Of a stretch of 43,900 nt of DNA, positions 7,301-16,291 are shown piece after piece. The translations under genes and the position numbers were made by a program. Source of the DNA: Hylemonella gracilis ATCC 19624. Lineage in GTDB: Bacteria; Pseudomonadota; Gammaproteobacteria; Burkholderiales; Burkholderiaceae_C. The stretch is from assembly GCF_000211835.1 (NCBI RefSeq), contig NZ_AEGR01000040.1:1-43900 (forward strand). The letters are read 5' to 3'. Position 1 is the stretch's first letter. Every line of letters begins with the position of its first letter. The notes under the pieces were generated by a model. It saw nothing but the letters and a program-made list of their open reading frames with translations, was not told the DNA's origin and did no database searches.

Positions 7301-8623
7301 ATGATCAGTGCCGAACAAAATGATTTCATGACCCAGGTTGGTGCCGGAACGCCAGCCGGAACCCTGCTGCGCCGCTATTGGCAACCCGTGGCTCTGTCGG
7401 AAGAACTGAAGGGGCCCCGGCCACTCAAACCCGTGCAGCTCATGGGTCAGCACTTCGTGCTGTTCCGCGACGAGAGCGGCCGCCTAGGCTTGCTGGACAG
7501 AGATTGCCCCCATCGTGGCGCGGACCTGGCGTACGGTCGGCTCGAGGATGGCGGGCTGCGCTGCGCTTTCCACGGCTGGTTGTTTGACGCGACCGGTCAA
7601 TGTCGCGAGACGCCAGCCGAGCCCGTGGGCAGCAAGCTGTGCACGCGCATCAGGCAGGGCGCCTACCCGGTCGTCGAAAAAAGCGGCGTGATCTTCGCCT
7701 ACCTGGGCGAAGGCGAACCGCCGGCCTTCCCGGAGTTCGATTGCTTCGTCGCGCCCGACAGCCACACCTTCGCGTTCAAGGGTCTGTGGGAATGCAATTG
7801 GCTGCAGGCGCTGGAAGTCGGCATGGACCCAGCCCATGCGTCCTTCCTGCACCGCTTTTACGAGGACGAAGACACCGCCGAAAGCTACGGCAAGCAGTTC
7901 CGCGGCGCGTCGGCCGACTCGGACCTGGCCATCACCAAGGTGCTGCGCGAATACGATCGTCCGGACATCCACGTGCAAGCCGCGCCGTTCGGCATGCGCC
8001 TGACCACCTTGCGCAAGCTGACCGAGGCGCAGACCCATGTGCGCGTCACCAACGTGGTGTTCCCGCAGGCCTTCGTGATTCCGATGAGCACCGAGATGAC
8101 GATCTCGCAGTGGCACGTGCCCGTGGACGACCACCGCTGCTACTGGTATGCCATCTTCACCAGCTTCACCAAGCCGGTGGACAAGCAGCAGATGCGCGCA
8201 CAACGCCTGGAAACCATCGAGCTGCCCGACTACATCTCGCGCAAGAACAAGCGCAACGAATACGGCTACAGCGCGGAAGAGCAGGCCACCAAGACGTACA
8301 CCGGCATGGGCATGGACATCAATGTGCATGACCAATGGGCCTGCGAATCCATGGGCTCGATCCAGGACCGCACGCGCGAGCACCTGGGCACGACCGACAA
8401 GGGCATCGTGGCTTACCGCCGCCTGCTGGTGCAGGCCATCGAGGCCGCGCAGGCGGGTGCACCGGTGCCGGTGCGTCCTGACGCGGCCCAGGCCAGCGCC
8501 TTGACCGGGCCGCCGTCCATCGATGGCGTGGCCAGCGTCGACGCTGTCGACGGCTATTGCGAACAGGCCGACCGGGCGCGGCGCCTGAACTGCGACTGGG
8601 CCAGCGCGCGCCTGAAGGACTGA
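7301..8623 (+). CDS. Rieske non-heme iron oxygenase, large subunit
   Basis: This 440-residue protein is the terminal oxygenase of a multicomponent system that uses O2 and electrons to hydroxylate, dihydroxylate or demethylate its substrate. The Rieske [2Fe-2S] ligands are Cys69-x-His71 and Cys88-x2-His91. The mononuclear iron motif is Asp176-x2-His179-x4-His184 in the DPAHASFLH stretch, with Asp176 as the likely bridging residue. The C-terminal DRTREHLGTTDKGI segment is typical of phthalate-4,5-dioxygenase/LigXa-type single-subunit oxygenases. ATG 7301 is chosen (GGAG at 7288-7291); an upstream in-frame ATG would run over the operator. No beta subunit is present. Electrons are probably supplied by the ferredoxin and reductase genes downstream. 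The substrate is not deducible. Confidence 0.93.
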   Translation: MISAEQNDFMTQVGAGTPAGTLLRRYWQPVALSEELKGPRPLKPVQLMGQHFVLFRDESGRLGLLDRDCPHRGADLAYGRLEDGGLRCAFHGWLFDATGQCRETPAEPVGSKLCTRIRQGAYPVVEKSGVIFAYLGEGEPPAFPEFDCFVAPDSHTFAFKGLWECNWLQALEVGMDPAHASFLHRFYEDEDTAESYGKQFRGASADSDLAITKVLREYDRPDIHVQAAPFGMRLTTLRKLTEAQTHVRVTNVVFPQAFVIPMSTEMTISQWHVPVDDHRCYWYAIFTSFTKPVDKQQMRAQRLETIELPDYISRKNKRNEYGYSAEEQATKTYTGMGMDINVHDQWACESMGSIQDRTREHLGTTDKGIVAYRRLLVQAIEAAQAGAPVPVRPDAAQASALTGPPSIDGVASVDAVDGYCEQADRARRLNCDWASARLKD

Positions 8624-8635
8624 GGTTCAACGCCC

Positions 8636-10075
8636 ATGAGCGATTTCATTGAGCGTTTCGGTCTCTGGTCTGCCGACCAGCAGGTCCAGGCCCGGGAACT
8701 GCTGGCCCGGCTCGACAGCGGCGAGGTGGACGTGGTCCGTTTCGCCTGGGCCGACCAGCACGGCATCCTGCGTGGCAAGACCCTGGTGACCGAGGCCGCG
8801 CGGGGTGCTTTCAAGCGCGGCGTGAATCTGACCACCACCTTGCTGGCCAAGGACACCTCGCATCGCACGGTGTTCCCGGTCTTCACCAGCGGCGGGGGCT
8901 TCGACCTTCCCGGCCTGCAGGGCGGCGCCGACTTCGTCATCGTGCCTGACCCGGGCACGTTCCGCATGTTGCCCTGGGCGCCGCGCACCGCCTGGGTGCA
9001 GTGCGACGCCTACATGAAGGATGGGCAGCGTTGCCCCTTCGACACTCGCCGCATCCTCCAGCGCGCGGTGGAACAGGTCCACGCGCAAGGCTTGAGCTTC
9101 GTCGCGGGCCTGGAAGTGGAGTTCCATGTCTTCAAGCTCGACGAGCCCGCCATGCGCTTGGCCGACTCCGGCCAACCGGGCGAGCCCCCGAAGGTGTCCC
9201 TGCTGACGCATGGCCACCAGTACCTGACCGAGCTGCGTTATGACAGCGTCGACCCGCTGATGGAACTGCTGCGCGACCAGCTGATGGCCCTGGGTTTGCC
9301 CCTGCAATCGCTGGAGATCGAATTCGGCCCCAGCCAGTTCGAGCTGGTCTTCGGCCCGACGCGGGACATGATGCCGGCCGACACCATGGTGCTGCTGCGC
9401 AGCGCGATCAAGCAGATCTGCCGCCGACATGGCTACCATGCCACCTTCATGTGCCGCCCGCGCATTCCGAACGTGATGTCCAGCGGCTGGCATCTGCACC
9501 AGTCCCTCTGCCACCAGGCCGATGGCCGCAACGCCTTCGTGCCCGAGCAGGACGGCGCCAGCCTGAGCCCCCTGGGCCTGCACTACCTGGCCGGCCTCAA
9601 GGTCCATGCCTGCGGCAGCGCCGCCCTGGCCAGTCCCACGCTCAATGGCTACCGCCGTTACCGGCCTTTCTCGCTGGCACCAGACCGGGCGATCTGGGCC
9701 CACGACAACCGCGGCGCGATGCTGCGCGTGCTGGGCGCGGTCGGTGACAGCGCCTCCCGCATCGAAAACCGCATCGGCGAGCCCACGGCCAATCCTTATC
9801 TCTACCTGGCCTCGCAGCTGTACTCCGGCCTGCACGGCATGGCGGAGCGTCTGGACCCCGGCCCTTCGGCCGATGCACCCTACGAAACGCCGGCCGAACA
9901 ACTGCCCCGCACACTGGGGGATGCGCTCAACGCTCTCAAGGCGGACCGTTGGCTGTGCGCGCAGTTCGGCCAGGGTTTCGTCGACTACTACTGCCACATC
10001 AAACAGGCCGAGATCGCACGCTTCAACCTCGAGGTGAGCGAATGGGAACAGCGCGAATACTTCGACATGTTCTGA
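8636..10075 (+). CDS. Glutamine-synthetase-like ATP-dependent ligase
   Basis: A 479-residue member of the glutamine synthetase fold. Recognisable blocks are the metal-binding GLEVEFHVF (Glu160, Glu162), SLEIEFGPSQFEL (Glu227, Glu229), the SSGWHLHQSL ATP/metal block (His286, His288), NGYRRYRP, and RIENRIGEPTANPYLYLA. In catabolic settings such proteins (for example the aniline-pathway TdnQ/AtdA1, IpuC, or GMAS) join glutamate to an amine through a gamma-glutamyl bond. That role is inferred here from its position 12 bases after a Rieske oxygenase gene; true nitrogen-assimilating GlnA is less likely in this context. It could instead amidate an acid. RBS evidence is weak, but the start is fixed by the gap. 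Confidence 0.88.
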   Translation: MSDFIERFGLWSADQQVQARELLARLDSGEVDVVRFAWADQHGILRGKTLVTEAARGAFKRGVNLTTTLLAKDTSHRTVFPVFTSGGGFDLPGLQGGADFVIVPDPGTFRMLPWAPRTAWVQCDAYMKDGQRCPFDTRRILQRAVEQVHAQGLSFVAGLEVEFHVFKLDEPAMRLADSGQPGEPPKVSLLTHGHQYLTELRYDSVDPLMELLRDQLMALGLPLQSLEIEFGPSQFELVFGPTRDMMPADTMVLLRSAIKQICRRHGYHATFMCRPRIPNVMSSGWHLHQSLCHQADGRNAFVPEQDGASLSPLGLHYLAGLKVHACGSAALASPTLNGYRRYRPFSLAPDRAIWAHDNRGAMLRVLGAVGDSASRIENRIGEPTANPYLYLASQLYSGLHGMAERLDPGPSADAPYETPAEQLPRTLGDALNALKADRWLCAQFGQGFVDYYCHIKQAEIARFNLEVSEWEQREYFDMF

Positions 10076-10097
10076 GCCTGCCCGGACACCGAATGCC

Positions 10098-10421
10098 ATG
10101 CCCACCATCCACTACATCCTGAAGGACGGCAGCACGCGCAGCGTCGAGGCCAAGCCCGGCGCCAGCGTGATGGAGACCGCCATCCGCCACAACATCCGCG
10201 GCATCGACGCCGAGTGCGGCGGCAGCTGCTCCTGCGCCACCTGCCATGTCTACGTCCTTGAGTCCGACCTGCCCAGGCTGACGCCGCCCGACGAGATGGA
10301 AGACGAGTTGCTCGATGGCACCGCCAGCGCGCGCGCGCCCAACAGCCGCCTGAGCTGCCAGATCACCGTGACGGCCGGGCTCGACGGCCTGACCGTGCGC
10401 GTGCCGGAGACCCAGGTCTGA
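10098..10421 (+). CDS. [2Fe-2S] ferredoxin, adrenodoxin/putidaredoxin type
   Basis: A 107-residue soluble electron carrier. The cluster ligands are Cys40, Cys46, Cys49 and Cys87, spaced as in putidaredoxin (C-x5-C-x2-C and a distant Cys), within DAECGGSCSCATCHVYV and RLSCQITV. An extra Cys44 lies inside the loop. It probably passes single electrons from the adjacent FAD reductase to the Rieske oxygenase. The stop overlaps the reductase ATG by one base (TGATGG), so the pair is translationally coupled. Confidence 0.94.
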   Translation: MPTIHYILKDGSTRSVEAKPGASVMETAIRHNIRGIDAECGGSCSCATCHVYVLESDLPRLTPPDEMEDELLDGTASARAPNSRLSCQITVTAGLDGLTVRVPETQV

Positions 10422-11674
10422 TGGCCCGGTCCGAGCCCCTGCTCATCGTCGGTGCCTCGCACGCCGGCACCCAGCTTGCCGCCGCCGCGCGTGAGCAAGG
10501 CTTTGACGCGCCCATCGTGCTGCTGGGCGACGAGCCGCACACGCCTTACCAGCGCCCGCCGCTGTCCAAGGGTGTGCTGACTGGTAAGACTGAGGTGGAC
10601 CAGCTCGCGCTGCGCGGCCCCGACTTCTACCGCGAGCAGGGGATCGACCTGCGCCTGGGCGTCCGCGTCACGGGCCTGGACCTGAGCACGCGGCGCCTGC
10701 GCCTGGCGGATGGTGGACAACTGGACTTCGGCTGGCTGGCCCTGGCCACGGGCGCGCGCTGCCGGCCACTGCCGGTGCCCGGCGCCGACCTGCAGGGCGT
10801 GCACATCTTGCGCACCCTGGACGACGCACAAGCCGTGGTGGCCGCGCTCGGTGCCAGCCAACGCGCCTGCGTGATCGGCGGCGGCTTCATCGGTCTCGAG
10901 GTGGCCGCGGCCCTGAGCAGCGTGGGTGCCAGCGTCACCGTGGTCGAAAGCCAGCCGCGCCTGCTGGCCCGCACCTTTCCCGCCGCCATGTCGGACTACG
11001 TGGCCGACGCGCATCGACGGCGCGGTGTCGCGCTGGCGCTGGGCTGTGGCGTGCGTGCCCTGCACGGGCACCAGGGCCGGGTGGTGGCGGTGGAACTCGT
11101 CGATGGACGGCGCATCGATTGCGACCTGGTGGTGCTCGGCATCGGGGTGCAACCCAACAGCGAACTCGCCGAGCAGGCCGGCATCGCTTGCGACAACGGC
11201 ATCCTGGTCGATGCCCTGGGCCGCAGCAGCGCGCCGAATGTGCTGGCCATCGGCGATGTCGCCAACATGGCGCTTGCGGCCGTGCCCGGTGGTCCCCAAC
11301 GCGCGCGCCTGGAATCGATCCAGGCCGCGAACGACGGCGCCCGTGCTGCCGCCACGTTGCTGGTCGGTCGGCCCCAGCCTCTGGATGCCGTGCCCTGGTT
11401 CTGGAGCGAGCAGCACGAGCTGAAGTTCCAGATGGCTGGCCTGCCCGCGCCGGGGGACCAGACCGTGCTGCGGGGCGAGCTGGCCAGCGACAAGTTCACG
11501 CTGTTCTACCTGCGCGAGGGCGCCGTGCGCGCCGCGCACACGGTGAACCGCCCGGCCGAGCACATGCTGGCGCGCAAGCTGATCGCACAGGGCGCGCGCA
11601 TCGCGCCCGAGCTGTTGGCCGATCCGTCGGTCGATCTGAAGTCCTTTTTCACCCCCCCTCGGCCTGCGGGCTGA
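10421..11674 (+). CDS. FAD-dependent ferredoxin reductase
   Basis: A 417-residue NAD(P)H:ferredoxin reductase of the putidaredoxin/rubredoxin reductase type. The FAD dinucleotide motif is LLIVGASHAGTQLA near the N-terminus, the NAD(P)H motif is CVIGGGFIGLEVAAAL near residue 150, and the second FAD motif is APNVLAIGDVA near residue 275. A C-terminal reductase domain follows (WFWSEQHELKFQMAG). It should take electrons from NADH and reduce the ferredoxin encoded immediately upstream, completing a three-component oxygenase. It overlaps the ferredoxin stop. Confidence 0.94.
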   Translation: MARSEPLLIVGASHAGTQLAAAAREQGFDAPIVLLGDEPHTPYQRPPLSKGVLTGKTEVDQLALRGPDFYREQGIDLRLGVRVTGLDLSTRRLRLADGGQLDFGWLALATGARCRPLPVPGADLQGVHILRTLDDAQAVVAALGASQRACVIGGGFIGLEVAAALSSVGASVTVVESQPRLLARTFPAAMSDYVADAHRRRGVALALGCGVRALHGHQGRVVAVELVDGRRIDCDLVVLGIGVQPNSELAEQAGIACDNGILVDALGRSSAPNVLAIGDVANMALAAVPGGPQRARLESIQAANDGARAAATLLVGRPQPLDAVPWFWSEQHELKFQMAGLPAPGDQTVLRGELASDKFTLFYLREGAVRAAHTVNRPAEHMLARKLIAQGARIAPELLADPSVDLKSFFTPPRPAG

Positions 11675-11695
11675 TCTTTTCCACGGAGCACCACG

Positions 11696-12874
11696 ATGAA
11701 CCTCTCCAAACGCACCTTGCTGGCAGGCCTCGCGCTGGCCACTCTGGGCGCCGTCGCTCAGGCGCAGGACGCCCTCAAGATCGGCCTGATCGGCACCTAC
11801 TCTGGTCCGTACGCCGACTACGGTCGCCAGTTCGACGCCGGTGTCGCGCTCTACCTGAAAGAGAACGGCGGCAAGATCGCCGGCCGCACGGTGGAGATCG
11901 TCAAGAAGGACACCGGGGGCGCCAACCCCGACGCTTCCAAGCGCATCGCCCAGGAACTGATCGTGCGCGACAAGGTGCAGATCCTCACGGGTCTGGACTT
12001 CAGTCCCAACGCCTACGCCGTTGCCGCCGTCGCCACCCAGGCCAAGGTGCCGGTGGTTGTCATGAACGCCTCGTCCTCGGCGATCACGAGCAGCTCGCCC
12101 TACGTGGCGCGTCTGTCCTTCACGGTGCAGCAGGTCTCCGATCCGATGGCGCGCTGGATGCTCAAGCAAGGCATCAAGGAATCTTATGTGGTGGTGGCGG
12201 ACTATGCCCCGGGCGTTGATGCGCTGACCGCGTTCAAGAAAGCCTTCGAGCAGGGCGGTGGCAAGGTCGTGGGCGAGCTGCGCACGCCCATGAGCAACCC
12301 GGACTTCTCGGCCTATGTGCAGCGCATCAAGGATGCCAAGCCGCAATCCGTCTTCTTCTTCTTCCCCTCGGGCGTGATGCCGCCGGCCTTCCTCAAGGTC
12401 TGGAAAGAGCGGGGCATGGACGCCGCTGGCATCAAGCTCTTCGCCACGGGCGAGGCCACCGACGACAGCTACCTGGACGCGACCGGCGACGTGGCCCTGG
12501 GCCTGATCACCAGCCACCACTATTCGTATGCCCATCCCTCGGCCAAGAACCAGAAGTTCGTCAAGGACTTCGAGGCCCAGTTCGGCACCAGCCTGCGCCC
12601 GAGCTACTTCGCCGTGACCGCCTATGACGCCATGACCGCGATTGACCAGGCGCTCAAGAAGACGGGCGGCGACCTGAATGGCGACAAGGTCATGGAAGCG
12701 CTGAAGGGTTTGAAGTTCGAGAGCCCGCGTGGCCCCGTCGAGATCGACCCGGTCACCCGCGACATCGTGCAGACGGTGTACATCCGCAAGACCGAGAAGG
12801 TGGGCGGCAAGCTGGTGAACGTGGAGTTCGACAAGTTTGACCGCGTGAAGGACCCGGCCAAGGAAGCGCCCTGA
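11696..12874 (+). CDS. ABC importer substrate-binding protein, LivJ/HAAT type
   Basis: A 392-residue periplasmic protein with a signal peptide (KRTLLAGLALATLGAVAQA, cleavage after about residue 23). The mature start DALKIGLIGTYSGPYADYG and a leucine-binding-protein-like two-lobed architecture place it in the branched-chain amino acid type family (Peripla_BP_6). Members also bind aromatic acids, amides and other catabolic substrates, so the ligand is open. CGGAGCACCACG precedes the ATG. It lies 21 bases after the reductase gene in the same operon and should capture the substrate of the oxygenase. Confidence 0.93.
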   Translation: MNLSKRTLLAGLALATLGAVAQAQDALKIGLIGTYSGPYADYGRQFDAGVALYLKENGGKIAGRTVEIVKKDTGGANPDASKRIAQELIVRDKVQILTGLDFSPNAYAVAAVATQAKVPVVVMNASSSAITSSSPYVARLSFTVQQVSDPMARWMLKQGIKESYVVVADYAPGVDALTAFKKAFEQGGGKVVGELRTPMSNPDFSAYVQRIKDAKPQSVFFFFPSGVMPPAFLKVWKERGMDAAGIKLFATGEATDDSYLDATGDVALGLITSHHYSYAHPSAKNQKFVKDFEAQFGTSLRPSYFAVTAYDAMTAIDQALKKTGGDLNGDKVMEALKGLKFESPRGPVEIDPVTRDIVQTVYIRKTEKVGGKLVNVEFDKFDRVKDPAKEAP

Positions 12875-12900
12875 GTCCGGCGGCATCTGGCCGCAGTATC

Positions 12901-12943
12901 CTGCGCGGGCCGAACGCCATCCGGCGGGCCGGCCCGCGCGCAG
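12901..12943 (+). other. GC-rich hairpin between binding-protein and permease genes
   Basis: CTGCGCGGGCCG (12901-12912) pairs with CGGCCCGCG...CGCAG (12930-12943) apart from a small bulge. No T-run follows. Such stem-loops after periplasmic binding protein genes often protect the upstream mRNA from 3' exonucleases and raise expression of the binding protein over the permeases. That role is inferred. Confidence 0.5.
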
Positions 12944-12956
12944 CAATGGAAATTCG

Positions 12957-13814
12957 ATGGCTATCGTGATCTTTGACGGAGTGGCCTACGGCATGCTCCT
13001 CTTCCTCATGGCGGTGGGCTTGTCCATCACCATGGGCCTGATGAACTTCGTCAACCTGGCGCATGGCAGTTTCGCCGTGGTCGGCGGCTACGCCGCCGCC
13101 GTGGTGATGAACCAGCTGGGCCTGGGATATGCCACGGCCCTGGCCTGCGCCTTCGTGGTCGCTGCCCTGGTGGGTGCGGTGCTCGAATTTCTGCTCTACC
13201 GCCGGCTGTACCGCGCCCATCCCCTGGACCAGGTGCTGCTGTCCATCGGTTTGGTCTTCGTGTCCATTGCCTCGCTGACTTACTTCTTCGGTCCCTCCAT
13301 GTTGCCCTTCCATCTGCCCGAGGCGCTGCAAGGCCAGGTCACGATCGGGGGTGTCGGCGTGGGGCGTTACCGCCTCTTCCTGATCGGTGCGGGACTGCTG
13401 ATCCTCGTGCTGCTGCTCGGCATGCTGCGCACGCGGTACGGCGCCATGGTGCGCGCCGCGGTGGACAACCAACGCGTGGCTGCGGGCACGGGCATCCACG
13501 TGCAGCGGCTCTTCCTCCTGACCTTCGCCCTGGGCTGCGGTCTGGCCGGACTGGGCGGCGCCCTGAGCCTGGGCATGCTGGGCCTGGAGCCGTACTTTCC
13601 GCTCAAGTACATGGTGTACTTCCTGATCGTGGTCTGCGTGGGCGGCGCCGGCACCATCGTTGGCCCCTTCGTGGCGGCCCTGCTGGTCGGCATCGTGGAC
13701 GTGGCGGGCAAGTACTACTTGCCCGAGGCCGGCGCCTTCCTGATCTATGTATTCATGATCGGCATGTTGCTGCTGCGCCCTAACGGCATCATTCCGCGCA
13801 AGGGCCTCGCATGA
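12957..13814 (+). CDS. Branched-chain-type ABC importer permease, LivH type
   Basis: A 285-residue inner membrane protein with about eight hydrophobic segments. The N-terminal GLMNFVNLAHGSFAVVGGYAA and the C-terminal VVCVGGAGTIVGPFVAALLVG are the LivH signatures. It pairs with the LivM-type permease to form the translocation channel. The ribosome-binding site is weak (ATGGAAATTCG before the ATG). The gene end overlaps the next start as ATGA. Confidence 0.92.
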   Translation: MAIVIFDGVAYGMLLFLMAVGLSITMGLMNFVNLAHGSFAVVGGYAAAVVMNQLGLGYATALACAFVVAALVGAVLEFLLYRRLYRAHPLDQVLLSIGLVFVSIASLTYFFGPSMLPFHLPEALQGQVTIGGVGVGRYRLFLIGAGLLILVLLLGMLRTRYGAMVRAAVDNQRVAAGTGIHVQRLFLLTFALGCGLAGLGGALSLGMLGLEPYFPLKYMVYFLIVVCVGGAGTIVGPFVAALLVGIVDVAGKYYLPEAGAFLIYVFMIGMLLLRPNGIIPRKGLA

Positions 13815-14776
13815 AACGACTCGCACTTTCCTCGGCGCAACTTCGTGCCGCAGAGTTGGCCTTCTGGCTGCTGCTGGGCAGCAGCTTCTTCCTCGCGCCC
13901 GACCACCTGACGCTGCTGAGCCAGATCCTGATCTTCGGCCTGTTCGCGGTCTCGCTGGACATGGCCTTGGGTTACGCCGGCATCCTGACGGTGGGTCATG
14001 CCGCCTTCTTCGGCGCCGGGGCCTATGCCGCCGGCCTGCTGGCCCGTCATGGCTGGGGTGAGCCCTTCACCGGCCTGCTGACCGCGCTGGCCGTGGCGGG
14101 CACGCTGGGTTACGTGCTGAGCTACATGGTCGTGCGCGGCGCGGACCTGACGCGACTGATGATCACCATCGGCGTGTGCGTGCTGCTGTACGAACTGGTC
14201 AACCGCCTGTCCGGCATCACCGGCGGCACGGATGGGCTGCAGGGCATGACGGTGTGGCCCGTGGCCGGTCTGTTCGAGTTCGACTTGTTCGGCAAGACGG
14301 CCTTCGTCTATGCCTATGCCATGGTGCTGCTGATGTTCCTGCTGGTGCGCCGGGTGCTGCGCTCGCCGTTTGGCCTGGCATTGCGCGGCATCCACGACAA
14401 CCGCCGGCGCATGCTGGCCATCGGCTCGCCGGTCGAATCGCGGCTGCGCATGGCCTATGCCTTCTCGGCCGCCATCGCCGGCGTGGCCGGCGCCTTGCTG
14501 GCGCAGACCACGCAGTTCGTGGGCATCGAATCGATCAGCTTCAACCGTTCCGCTGAGATCCTGATCATCCTGGTGCTGGGGGGTACAGGTCGCCTGTACG
14601 GCGGCTTGATCGGCGCCATCGTCTACATGCTGGTGCACGACGGGTTCGCCGACCTCAATCCTGAGTATTGGATGTTCTGGCTGGGCTTGTTCCTGATCAC
14701 CGTCGTGATGGTTGGCCGCGGCGGCATCATGGGCCTCCTGTCTCGACTGGTGCGCATCAAGGAGCCAACACGATGA
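13811..14776 (+). CDS. Branched-chain-type ABC importer permease, LivM type
   Basis: A 321-residue multi-spanning inner membrane protein. The segment VSLDMALGYAGILTVGHAAFFGAGAY and the distal LIILVLGGTGRLYGGLIGA are typical of LivM proteins. It forms the second half of the transmembrane channel with the LivH-type protein. It overlaps both neighbours by four bases (ATGA), showing tight translational coupling through the transporter genes. Confidence 0.92.
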   Translation: MKRLALSSAQLRAAELAFWLLLGSSFFLAPDHLTLLSQILIFGLFAVSLDMALGYAGILTVGHAAFFGAGAYAAGLLARHGWGEPFTGLLTALAVAGTLGYVLSYMVVRGADLTRLMITIGVCVLLYELVNRLSGITGGTDGLQGMTVWPVAGLFEFDLFGKTAFVYAYAMVLLMFLLVRRVLRSPFGLALRGIHDNRRRMLAIGSPVESRLRMAYAFSAAIAGVAGALLAQTTQFVGIESISFNRSAEILIILVLGGTGRLYGGLIGAIVYMLVHDGFADLNPEYWMFWLGLFLITVVMVGRGGIMGLLSRLVRIKEPTR

Positions 14777-15552
14777 GCACTCTCGCACTCGAAACCCAGG
14801 GGCTGGGCATCCGCTTCGGCGCCTTCCAGGCCGTGGCCGAGGTCAACTTGCAACTGCAGGTGGGCGCGCGCCAGGCGCTGATCGGCCCCAACGGCGCCGG
14901 CAAGACCACCCTGATCAACCTGCTCACCGGGGTCTACAAGCCGACGGCGGGCAGCATCCGCATGAACGGACAGGACATCACGGTGCACGCGGCCGATCGC
15001 CGCGCGCGCAATGGCCTGGCCCGCACCTTCCAGATCAACCAGCTGTTCCCGAGCCTGACGCCCTTGCTGTCGGTGGTGCTGGCCATCCACGAACGCGAAG
15101 GCCAGGGCGCGACCTGGTGGCGCCCCTACCAGCGCAGCACGGCCTGCTTCGACGAAGCCCATGCGCTGCTCAAGCGTCTGCGCCTGGACGCGCTGGCCCA
15201 GGTGCCCGTGGCCGAGCTGGCCTATGGCAAGCAGCGCCTGCTGGAGATCGCGCTGGCGCTGGCCGCGCGGCCGCGCATCCTGCTGCTGGACGAACCCGCG
15301 GCCGGCGTGCCCGAGGATGAGAGCGGCGAGCTGTTCGACGTGATCGGCGAACTGCCTTCGGACATCAGCGTGCTCTTCATCGAGCACGACATGAAGCTGG
15401 TGTTCCGCTTCGCCCAGCGCATCTCGGTGCTGGTGGCTGGGCGCATCCTGACCGAGGGCGCACCACGCGACATCGCCCACGATCCCCGCGTGCGCGAGGT
15501 TTACCTCGGCAGCACCCACGTGGGCATCCACCCGGAGACTGCCCATGGCTGA
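14773..15552 (+). CDS. ABC importer ATPase, LivG type
   Basis: A 259-residue cytoplasmic ATPase powering the importer. Walker A is GPNGAGKTT (about residues 38-46) and Walker B is ILLLDEP. The signature is a variant, LAYGKQRLLEIA, in place of LSGGQ, which is common among LivG proteins. The switch histidine is in LFIEHDMKLV. The frame extends upstream, but MSTLALETQG overlapping the livM stop is the natural start. It overlaps the LivF-type gene by eight bases. Confidence 0.94.
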   Translation: MSTLALETQGLGIRFGAFQAVAEVNLQLQVGARQALIGPNGAGKTTLINLLTGVYKPTAGSIRMNGQDITVHAADRRARNGLARTFQINQLFPSLTPLLSVVLAIHEREGQGATWWRPYQRSTACFDEAHALLKRLRLDALAQVPVAELAYGKQRLLEIALALAARPRILLLDEPAAGVPEDESGELFDVIGELPSDISVLFIEHDMKLVFRFAQRISVLVAGRILTEGAPRDIAHDPRVREVYLGSTHVGIHPETAHG

Positions 15553-16258
15553 GCTTCTCGCCTTTGATCGAGTCACGGCCGGCTACGGCAACGCCGTGGT
15601 GCTGGACAAGCTGAGCCTGACCTTGGCGCAGGGCCAGAGTCTGGCCATCCTGGGGCGCAATGGCGTGGGCAAGACCACCCTGCTCGAAACCCTGATGGGC
15701 AACACCCGCGTGACGGGCGGCGCCATCCGCTGGCGCGGACAGGACATCACGCACCTGCCCGCCCATCTGCGCGTGCGCGCGGGCCTGGGCTGGGTGCCGC
15801 AGGAGCGCGAGGTCTTTCCCTCGCTGATGGTGGAGGAGAACCTGAGCGTGGTCGCGCGCCCGGGCGCCTGGACGCTGGACCGCGTCTACGGCTTCTTTCC
15901 GCGCCTGCGCGAGCGGCGGGCCAATTACGGCAACCAGCTCTCGGGCGGTGAGCAGCAAATGCTGGCCATCGGCCGCGCGCTGATGACCAACCCGGTGCTG
16001 CTGCTGCTCGACGAACCCATGGAAGGCCTGGCGCCCATCATCGTCGAGGAGCTGGCGGCTTCCATCCGCCGACTCTGCGAGGACGAGGGCCTGGCCTCCA
16101 TCGTGGTCGAGCAGCACCCGGTGCTGGCGCTGGACATGACGCACCAGGCCATCGTGCTGGAACGCGGCACCGTGGTCCACGCTGGTCCGAGCGCGGCGCT
16201 GGCGGCCGATCAAGCGCTGCTGGATCGCCTGCTGGGCGTGGGCATCGAGGCCACCTGA
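15545..16258 (+). CDS. ABC importer ATPase, LivF type
   Basis: A 237-residue ATPase forming the nucleotide-binding pair with the LivG-type protein. It has Walker A GRNGVGKTT, the signature LSGGEQQMLAIGRAL, Walker B LLLLDEPMEGLAP and the switch histidine in VVEQHP. These are the standard LivF features. It starts inside the end of livG and completes a five-gene importer set (binding protein, two permeases, two ATPases). Confidence 0.94.
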   Translation: MAELLAFDRVTAGYGNAVVLDKLSLTLAQGQSLAILGRNGVGKTTLLETLMGNTRVTGGAIRWRGQDITHLPAHLRVRAGLGWVPQEREVFPSLMVEENLSVVARPGAWTLDRVYGFFPRLRERRANYGNQLSGGEQQMLAIGRALMTNPVLLLLDEPMEGLAPIIVEELAASIRRLCEDEGLASIVVEQHPVLALDMTHQAIVLERGTVVHAGPSAALAADQALLDRLLGVGIEAT

Positions 16259-16291
16259 GTCCAGGACTTTCAAACCAAGCCGTTCCCGTTC

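Noticed and set aside
10250-12946. A very long (898-codon) open frame on the minus strand across the ferredoxin, reductase and binding-protein genes
   Set aside because: It is antisense to three well-supported genes, has Gly/His/Val/Leu-rich composition typical of GC-rich shadow frames, and no recognisable domain.
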